Below are positions 56,290 to 64,000 of a stretch of 64,000 nucleotides of DNA, one piece after another (within the stretch, counting starts at the first letter, position 1; each line of letters starts with the position of its first letter). The notes beneath the pieces are model-generated. The model saw only the letters and a program-made list of their open reading frames with translations. It did no database searches and was not told where the DNA came from. This DNA is from Gautieria morchelliformis (lineage: Eukaryota; Basidiomycota; Agaricomycetes; Gomphales; Gomphaceae): the NCBI GenBank assembly GCA_015179125.1, contig WHVA01000517.1:1-64000 (forward strand). The letters run 5' to 3'. A program made the translations under genes and the position numbers.

Positions 56290-58664
56290 AATCTGGTGTG
56301 AAGGCCTACTGATTCGTTGGTAGGAGCTCTGATCCCTCGAATAGGAGAGTTCACTTACAGCATCGTGTTATTATCGGACCTCCCACTGCTACCAGCCTCA
56401 TCAGTTAAAGGATTAATATCCAAATGTGGAGACACTGGGATTCATCCTATGAATCCTTACTACTGTAATGTGATCGTGGCGTGTTTCTAGGCATCGTCAC
56501 TGACCCTCCACTTGCATTTCCTCAGGTGTGCGCCTATGTAGATGTATATCGCCAGAAGACTGCGAACGCATCGATTTTATATACCACGTGTCCTTCTCTC
56601 TGAGATCAGTATGTGGTCACAACACGAGGCAGCAGCGTCAATCATTCCCTAAGCCCTTCCTCAGACCTTCAAGTTGCCTCTTGTCTTCAAGGCCCGCTAT
56701 GCCGCCTGTACTAGAGTCATCCCTGGAATCTATTTTCACAACTTCAAAGCCTGATGTTGCCAAGGAGGGCTGTTGCCGACACATGATTCTCAATGAGCCA
56801 ACTTCTGACCACGTCCTAGAGGCCTCTGGTATGACGCATCACGAGTCAGTTTATTTCTTATGTTCATATTTCTATTATAACTGTCGATTTTCAGGGTTAC
56901 ACGTACACAGATCCAGAAGATGATCTATCAAACACTCCGCCAGGCCATAGAAATCGGTCGCGGATCACACGAAACATGCCATGTTAGTGTAGAGTATCTT
57001 CTCGAGGCCACAATTCTAATTACACTGTATGTACATATCAAGGCGCTCACCTTAATCCGCAGGTGTCTTCCCGATGCTTCCCTGGAGTTCATGAGATTCT
57101 GTATATGTATCAGTCAGAGTCTCGTAGAGCCTCTAAAGCTCCAAAACGGCAAACCTTCCGAAAATTTCATGGAACGGCAAATTGGTCGGCAGATATCCGA
57201 TGCCGCTCGCTCATTGACAGGAGTCATCAACGAAGTTGCACGCCGTGAGTCATCAATGTTTGGCCATTTAAACCTGTGCTGTAGACTGATAACACATGAA
57301 TTCTATGGACTATACTTACAAAGCGAGGCTGATCCTAGAACTGGACAAGGATGAAGTGGCGAAGATGACCTTTCAAAGGTTTGAGATCTACAACTGCAAC
57401 CTGGACCTCCAGCCTCAGGAACTGGTTTTTACTTGCAGCCCTGCGCAGTTGAGCAACATTTTGAAAAACTTGGATGAACAGCTCGGATTGAGGTTTTCCA
57501 ATCAGAAACCGACGAAAATCATTCCAGTGCGTTGAGTATTAGCTCTGCGTTCCTTACTTGTTGCTCACCTCGACCTCCCTATTAAGGCGTTGATCCTGGT
57601 GGAGCATTGCTTACTCATGGGCTCTGACGAATTTGTACAACATTATCGAGTTTTGAAAGGAACATTCAATGTCTTGGACCAACATCAAAATTCCCAAGTC
57701 CGCAGCCACGCCAATCTAATTGCTAGTCTCCTGGATGACCAGTCTCATTTGAAGCGGCAGAGACAAGCGCTATCCATGTCAACTAATCGGTCCCGTGGCC
57801 ATTTAGATTGATCCACATGGTTTCCCGGCAATGGCACTTTGCTGCGGTCGGGGGCTCCCTCGTACTGGTATGAGTTTTATCTCTACCCAGTCTAGTAATT
57901 TGATATTGCATGTACTCTCCTGAGATAATGGCGCTGCAGCATGGTCTTGTGGTCTCTCATATCGTTCAGGCAGTCGACATAATAACATAGCCGCAGGCCC
58001 GCATGCATGGCAGTAATCACCCGTGCAGGTCGATCTCTGCACGTGTAAGTGTCAGATGATTGATGGTGTTTAGGGAATGTGCTGTGGTGTAGAAGCATCA
58101 GGCGGTTCATGCAAAGGAAAAGGACAGCGCGCAGAGATATGATGATGACTCCAGGGTGACGGTCTGCAGGGAACTGATTATTTCAAGCTGATCGGAAAAT
58201 GCGATTCCACCTAAGGATGCATGCAAGTCACGGTACCGGATATAAATTGTTGAACCTCTTCAGGTAGGCCCAGTGAAAACTGACATGACACTAGCCAGAT
58301 ATGGTGAGATATGCAGCATAAAGTTATAAAAACGACTTCCCGCAAGGCTCGCCTGACACCGCCAGATAACTAGTGAGACTATATATACCAAAGGGCAAAT
58401 ACGCAGATTTGCCTCGAATTGATGGCTGGTTGGAACTTGGATCCGGCGCACCATCTAGATTAGTATCATGAGTATTAGGCCATTTCTGGTCTCGGTATAA
58501 TAGTTGAATATCAGATACATTTGCATATAGCAATAGATTGGACCAGAGGGGTCAACTAGTAGCTAAACTACTGCCTACCGCTATCCAGTCCCGTTGCGAT
58601 GTTTCTGAGGAACCTTCGCGAATTCGGTGGGTTAACCCAATTGAATAGGTTGACTACCCACAGT
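56290..58664 (+). repeat. Tandem duplication, unit 1
   Basis: About 2.4 kb starting near ggcctactgattcgttg and ending near gactacccacagtg; repeated in the same orientation at 58870-61301. It includes the whole ENTH-like gene and long non-coding flanks. Differences are scattered substitutions and small indels. Confidence 0.8.
56699..57811 (+). CDS. Double ENTH-like protein, tandem paralogue 1
   Basis: Exons 56699-56844, 56895-57026, 57063-57244, 57324-57526 and 57587-57811 give 295 aa; every junction keeps frame. Introns are 50, 36, 79 and 60 nt. The 36-nt intron is a multiple of three and lacks an in-frame stop. First ENTH-like part: EYLLEATILIT, then ASLEFMRF ... IGRQISDAARSLTGVINEVAR. Second part: after FEIYNCNLD ... 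LKNLDEQLGL comes ALILVEHCLLMGSDEFVQHYR ... VRSHANLIASLLDDQSHLKRQRQA, which follows the ENTH helix pattern (ALTLIEYLL, GSE, R.RAKEI..LL). ENTH domains bind inositol phospholipids at budding membranes; here the lipid-contact residues and the clathrin/ubiquitin motifs of true epsins are not evident. Assignment rests on pattern, not on a search. Confidence 0.62.
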
Positions 58665-58689
58665 GATATGATGAAGTAATACTACTACC

Positions 58690-58866
58690 ATTGAATGTAC
58701 CTACGCTTCCATCTCCATCATTTTGCACTCCCCCACGACAATAATGCTGGCACGGATCCATCTAGGGTGCTCGCATGCATGTGACTACTTATATAGTTAG
58801 GTTAGTTCGCTCTCATTTCACCGGAAGCGAAAAATTCATTGAGATCCTCGTCGTTTATGTAAGGCG
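58690..58866 (+). repeat. Dispersed repeat, copy 2
   Basis: Matches 23880-24045 in the same orientation (ggatccatctagggtgctcg, ttaggttagttcgctctcat, gagatcctcgtcgttta) with small indels. It sits exactly between the two units of the tandem duplication. Confidence 0.7.
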
Positions 58867-58869
58867 GCA

Positions 58870-61301
58870 TGAAAGCCGGCCTACTGATTCGTTGCCAACA
58901 TTAATGCAGGAGCTCTGATCCCTCGAATAGGAGGGTTCACTTACAGCATCGTGTTATTATCGGACTTCCCACTGCTACCTGCCCCATCAGCTAAAGGAAT
59001 ATCCAAATGTGGAGAAACTGTGAACCTGTGAATCCTTACTACTGTAATGTAATCGTGCTTCTAGACATCATCACTGACCCTCCACTCGCATTTCATCAGG
59101 AGTGCGCCTATTGGTGTATATCGCCAGAAGACTGCGAACGCATCAATTATATATACCACGTGTCCTTCTCTCTGAGACCAGTATATAGTCACAACACGAG
59201 GCAGCAGCGTCAATCTTCCTTTCCTCAGACTTGGTTGACTCTTGTCTTCAAGGCCCGCTATGCCTGTATTATCATCCCTGGAATATATTTTCACAAATTC
59301 AAACTCTGATGTTGCCAACGAGGACTCAGGTTGCCGACTCATGATTCTCGATGAGCCAACTTCCGACCGCGTCCTAGAGGCCTCTGGTATGACGCATTAC
59401 GAGTCAGTTTCTGTCCTATGTTCATATCTCTATTATAACTGTCGATTTTCAGGGTTACACGCGCACGGATCCAGAAGATGATCTATCAAACACTGCGCCA
59501 GGCAATAGATACCCGTCGCGGATCACACGAAACATGCCATGTTAGTGTAGAGTATTTTCTCGAGGCCACAATTCTAATTATACTGTACGTACATTTCAAG
59601 GCGCTCACCTTAACCTTCAGGTGTCTTCCCAATGCTTCCTTGGAGTTCGTGAGGTTCTGTATATGTATCAGTCAGAGTCTCGTGGAGCCTCTAAAGCTTC
59701 AAAACGGCAATCTTTCCGAAAATGTCACTGAACGGCAAATTGGTCGGAAGATATCCGACGCCGCTTGCTCATTGAGCAAGGTCATCGACGAAGTTGCACG
59801 CCGTGAGTCGTCAATATTTGGCCATTTAAATTTATGCTGTAGGCTGATAACACATGAATTCTATGGTACTATACTTACAAAGCGAGACGAATCCTAGAAC
59901 TGGAAAAGGATGAAGTGGCGAAGATGACCTTTCAAAGGTTTGAGATCTACAACTGCAACCTGGACCCTCAGCCTCAGGAACTGAATTTTACTTGCAGCCA
60001 TGCGCAGTTGAGCAATATATTCAAAAACTTGGATGAACGGTTCGGATTGAGGGCTTCTAATCAGAAACCGACGGAAATCATTCAAGTGCGCTGAGTATTA
60101 GCTTTGCGTTCCTGCCTTGTTACTCACCTCCACCTCCTTATTAAGGCATTGATCCTGGTGGAGCATTGCTTAACCCGGGGCTCTGACGAATTTGTACAAC
60201 ATTATCGACATTTGAAAGGAACATTCAATATCTTGGGCCAACATCAAGATCGAAATTCCCAAGTCCGCAGCCACGCCAATGCAATTGCTAGTCTCCTGGA
60301 TGATCCGTCTCGTTTGAGGCGGCAGAGACAAGCTCTATCCATGTCAACTAATATAATCGGTCCCGTAGCCATTTAGATTGATCCACATTGTTTCCCAGCA
60401 ATGGCTTGCTCCGATCGGGGGCTCCCTCGTATTACATGTACTCTCCTGAGATAGTGGCGCTGCAACATGGTCTCGTGGTCTCTCTCATCGTTCAGGCAGA
60501 TGATAACATAGCCGGCCGCAGGCCCGCATGCATGGCAGTATTCACCCGTGCACGTCTATCTCTGCACGTGCGAGTGTCAGATGATTGGTGGTGCTTGAAG
60601 CTTAGCGAAGGTGCTGTGGTGTAGAAGCATCAAACGGTTCATGCAAAGAAAAAAAGGACAGCGGAGATATGCATAACATGACTCCAGGGTGTCTGCAGGG
60701 AACTCCATACAAACTACTTACCCGTCTGATGAAAGAAAATATGAGATATGACTGAGTAACAGAACAATTGGGTAGGCCGCGGGGAGAATTAAAGACGCAC
60801 AGAATTCATGAGTCTCGTCCCTCTCTTGACGGTTTGCTGCAATATAGGAAATTTTAGCATAAGCGAGAAAGCCAAAGCAACTGATTATTTCAAGTTGATC
60901 ACAAAATGCTATTCCACATAAGAATGCCTTGTCACGGTACCAGATATATATATATAGATTGTTGAAACTCTTCAGGTAGGCCCAGTGAAAACTGACTCTG
61001 GCTAGCCAGATATGGTGAGATAAAAGACTTCCCGTACTCGCCTGACATCGCCAGATAACTAGTGAGACTATATACCAAAGGGCAAATGCGCAGATTTGCC
61101 TCGAATTGGCTGGGATTTGGCGCATCTAGATTAGTATTTTGAGTATGGCCCTGTATTTCTGGTCTCGGTATAACAGTTGAACATCAGATACATTGGTATA
61201 TAGCGTAGCTAAACTACTGCCTACCGCTATCCAGTCCCGCTGCATGCGATGTTTCTGAGGAACCTTTCGGTGGGCTAACCCAATAGGATGACTACCCAAA
61301 G
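58870..61301 (+). repeat. Tandem duplication, unit 2
   Basis: Second copy of 56290-58664; ends near gactacccaaagt. Carries an insertion of roughly 150 nt relative to unit 1 around 60715-60880 and other small indels. Confidence 0.8.
59260..60376 (+). CDS. Double ENTH-like protein, tandem paralogue 2
   Basis: Exons 59260-59402, 59453-59584, 59621-59802, 59883-60085 and 60146-60376 give 296 aa with the same intron positions and phases as paralogue 1 (introns 50, 36, 80 and 60 nt). Starts MPVLSSLEYIFTNSNSD; conserved blocks VEYFLEATILI, ASLEFVRF, IGRKISDAACSL, LELEKDEVAKMTFQRFEIYN and ALILVEHCLTRGSDEFVQHY. Substitutions are spread and no frame is broken, so both copies appear to be under constraint. 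Function as for paralogue 1. Confidence 0.62.
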
Positions 61302-61669
61302 TAAGTCTACAGGACCCACACTTTCTGGTAAAAACAGATCGAAATCGATCAATCGATCATTGGTTGATTCTACAACAAACAAACAAACAACAGGTCCTAA
61401 TACTAGGAGTACAATGTCCGTGAGAGGGACGAAGACGAAGATAGCCAGTATGGTGCATATGACGGGCCACAGAACCGAAAGCATCGAACTCCAGAACAGA
61501 TGCAGATGCGCGTTGCGGCATGGCGCAAATCCTGCCAGTATACTTATGGTTGATTCCCAGACAACCAGGCGCAGTTACGGCCATGTTAATTTAAGCCAGC
61601 CTTACTCGGTTCAAAGCAGACTGGCCAAGCGTAAAGTCGATAGGTTATAGCCCACAGGCTGGATCTCCA
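61302..61669. other. Intergenic
   Basis: Short low-complexity stretch (caaacaaacaaacaaca near 61375). No gene was recognised. Confidence 0.4.
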
Positions 61670-62972
61670 TCAGGCTGCAGCCACAATACCGGTGGTTTCT
61701 GACAATGCACCACCACGGCGTTCCTTTGCATCTGCGCCAAGGCTATCTGGGGCATCCCACGAATGGGGTGAGTGGAACATGTTTGAATTTGAAGCTCCCC
61801 AATTATTCCAATGCACAAACGTGAAAGTCTTGCTGGAACACGCTTGCGATGGCTCTTCGGCAGTGATGATTCTCACGTCTGCCTCAACTTGGTCCTCGTT
61901 TGAGGCAGGCAACGTGTCTTCATTGTCGCTCCACTCTTCGTCACTCCACGACTCATCTGGCCATTCTTCGTCATACTCAGGATCACTTGGGTGATACAGG
62001 TGTGGACATCGGTATGTAGGATGCAAGACCGCTTGAAGGCCTGTACCATGGAGATCGTCACACCATTGCGCGCTTTCGGCGTCCGGGATGCGCATGCTAA
62101 TACTGGGGAAAGGCCTTCAGCAATCACAAACAGCCAAGTCAATGCGAAACATACTCTGAGTAAAAGTTCCGACGAACACAATGACGAAACCAACTAGGCT
62201 TGTTGAGGTCACTGCTCGGCTGCGGAGACTCTCTGGAACGTCGGCGGTATGTTGAAGTCCTCGGACCCAAAGGAGACGTTCTGGGCATTTGCCATTTTGA
62301 CAAAGGCGAGGACGACGCACACATGCCATCGCATGAGGCATCAAAGCGCAATCCCGTCGGTGTGGGCATGTGCGCCTCGACATGCGGATCATGACCGCAG
62401 GTTCGTAGTCTTTTCGCGGGCGCAGTATTTTCTAAAGCATCTTCACCGCGACGCTTCGATTTCAACCTAGTGGCGTCCGTAGCACCAGACTCGGCGCTAA
62501 GATCGCCACCCGCACGAGTCAGACCAACAACGTCCTCTGAGTGACGTTGAAGGTGGGGGTGAAGTTGAGAGGTATGCCAGGATCTGGCACGGCTTGCCTG
62601 TGCCCACGCCTCACCGTCACCATAGGAGTCGTCTGGAGGGCGCGTGACACCGCGACTTAGCGTGGCGCTAAGAAACTTGAACGCTATTTCGTTGGGGCTC
62701 ATGGGTTCTGGTGGGTTAATAAGGGGCACAAGGTTGTGGCGCTGCGACGGGGACAATGGGGATTGTGAGTGCTGGTATTTGGAGTAAGGATGTGACCGGT
62801 GAGTGGCGGTGGGTGGGCGAAGGGTACTTAAACCGGTGAATTCAGTCACGTGACTCCCTCCCCTGAACTGCTCTTCTGACTCTACTGTGTGTCTTCTCGC
62901 GAACCGTGATGAGCTCAATTGAACGTGTGGCATCCTATGTAAGTGATTCGGTCCGCTTAGAGTGTCATTCAC
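61670..62972 (-). CDS. Unknown protein with basic centre and acidic C-terminal part
   Basis: Two minus-strand frames join through a 58-nt intron (62154-62097, GTATGT ... TTAG): 62972-62155 and 62096-61670, giving up to 414 aa. The first exon has PNEIAFKFLSATLSRG and a basic nuclear-localisation-like patch (RLKSKRRGED ... PAKRLRT). The second has a strongly acidic Trp-containing run (PEYDEEWPDESWSDEEWSD). No known domain. The true start may be Met 90 (62705), because the upstream part contains a CACGTG palindrome (about 62847-62852) and a TTTAAG sequence that would suit a promoter. Splice phase fits exactly. Confidence 0.5.
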
Positions 62973-64000
62973 TAGTACTACCGTAGTCTTGAAATTTTAT
63001 TCGTTTCGTCGTATCCGCTGCAACCAAATACGGCTAGGTCAAGACAACTATAGCTCAGCACTGTGTGGCTTATTTATTCCACCTGTGTCAAGTTGCTGTC
63101 CTGGTTCTACTCCGATGATGTCCCATTCCAGTTGCTCGAGGACCCTCGCTGGACACAACCTGAAAACATTCCGCCACGACTCCCAAATACCCGACTGTCC
63201 CGACATCTCTGGTGTCGATTCGAGCGACATACCTGCCATTATGTGTCTGCTAAAGTGTCCAATATCCCATGCTTGACTAGCAAAAATACGTGTTGGTTGG
63301 CTGGCCTGTGTTATGTCATTCAGGGCTTACAGACAAGGCATCCCCCATGGAGTCATCTCCCTCCCATGCCGTACTAATCTCCCCGACGCCTGCTTGGTTG
63401 ACAGTCACTACTCAGTGTAACCGCGTTCTGAGCTTCTGCGTGACGATACATCACGTGATGTCGTAATCGACGGGACATCGGACCCAACTTAGGACGTCCG
63501 AGTACGCTGGTTCTCATTTGCTTAGCAGTATGCGGTTTACTACTTATAGGCGAAGAACTTCCAGCCCGTGGAGCGCACCCTGGCTAGCTGCACCATGGGC
63601 AGGGTGAAACCCGCGGTCGTCGGTTGACATACCATATCAAACCAATGAAGTTGCGCAACGTGTCCAGTCCGTAAATCGCACGTGCGATTTAATCCAGGTT
63701 CGACGCTGTCTGGTTCATGAATGTTCTCCTTTGAACAATGGTGTGGGTATGCAGTTCATAATCCCATTTGGATTCACATTCTAACCTGGATTCTTTGAGA
63801 GCTAGAAATTTCCACCGTAGTGGTTATTTTTATAATCGCTTGCCCAATTAACTTGCGTACTATGTAATGTATGGGCTACGGGTCCTCGGTGAGCAGATAC
63901 CGGTATCATTCATGCTTCCTATTTATACGGAGATGCCAGTTCCCCAGCTCACTCACAAGACATGGAGACGACTTTGAGTTTACTCTCCGTGCGAGAGTAG
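62973..64000. other. Intergenic; possible gene start at right edge
   Basis: No convincing gene. Near the edge tatttatacgg (about 63919) is followed by an ATG at 63962 (METTLSLLSV...) with a stop within the window unless an intron follows. Too short to judge. Confidence 0.3.

Noticed and set aside
63640..63720. Possible tRNA 3' half (ccaggttcgacgctg)
   Set aside because: Only a B-box-like word; no A box or cloverleaf could be drawn.

Overview
The window looks like a piece of an Agaricomycete (Basidiomycota) nuclear chromosome. The evidence is the gene style: short GT-AG introns of about 36-80 nt, often several per gene, and families typical of mushroom-forming fungi. These include a basidiomycete-type sesquiterpene synthase, a DUF6533-like membrane protein, a protein kinase with an HGDIKGSN catalytic loop, and an AT-hook/DUF6729-like/Cys-rich protein. 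No rRNA, convincing tRNA, CRISPR or prokaryotic operon was seen. Family names come from motif recognition by eye; no database search was run.

Layout. 1.8-5.1 kb: AT-hook protein with a low-complexity PQQQLP repeat. 6.5-7.3 kb: small secreted protein with five exons. 9.7-10.9 kb: gene with two ENTH-like domains and one frame lesion. 11.8-12.6 kb: probable TA-flanked inverted-repeat element. 13.1-15.5 kb (minus): protein kinase. 17.0-18.2 kb: sesquiterpene synthase. 19.6-21.7 kb: secreted type-B carboxylesterase with an altered catalytic-His motif. 22.3-23.7 kb: unknown protein.

24.7-48.7 kb is a nest of transposons. An old minus-strand copia element (copia-1) is split three ways: (i) by a solo LTR (family A) that itself contains a young gypsy/chromovirus (gypsy-1); (ii) by an old gypsy/chromovirus (gypsy-2) that contains a near full-length Tad1-like LINE, another solo LTR (family B) and a foldback MITE; and (iii) apparently by a 5'-truncated LINE that contains a second family-A solo LTR. 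Target-site duplications are visible for nearly every insertion, so the order of events can be read from the sequence.

49.1-50.9 kb (minus): DUF6533-like membrane protein. 51.6-56.2 kb: structurally complete copia element (copia-2) with one 1391-aa ORF, a 5-bp target duplication and LTRs differing at one base, but with its RT box changed to FVND. 56.3-61.3 kb: tandem duplication of about 2.4 kb, each unit carrying an intact five-exon gene that I read as a double-ENTH-like protein, related to the 9.7 kb gene. 61.7-63.0 kb (minus): acidic/basic protein of unknown function.

There is no evident multi-gene pathway. The terpene synthase and esterase are neighbours, but no P450 or transporter accompanies them. 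The most informative signals are the nested-transposon stratigraphy, CGA-to-TGA decay confined to old elements, frame breaks that sit in short homopolymers in young elements and one host gene, and the ENTH-like gene family.
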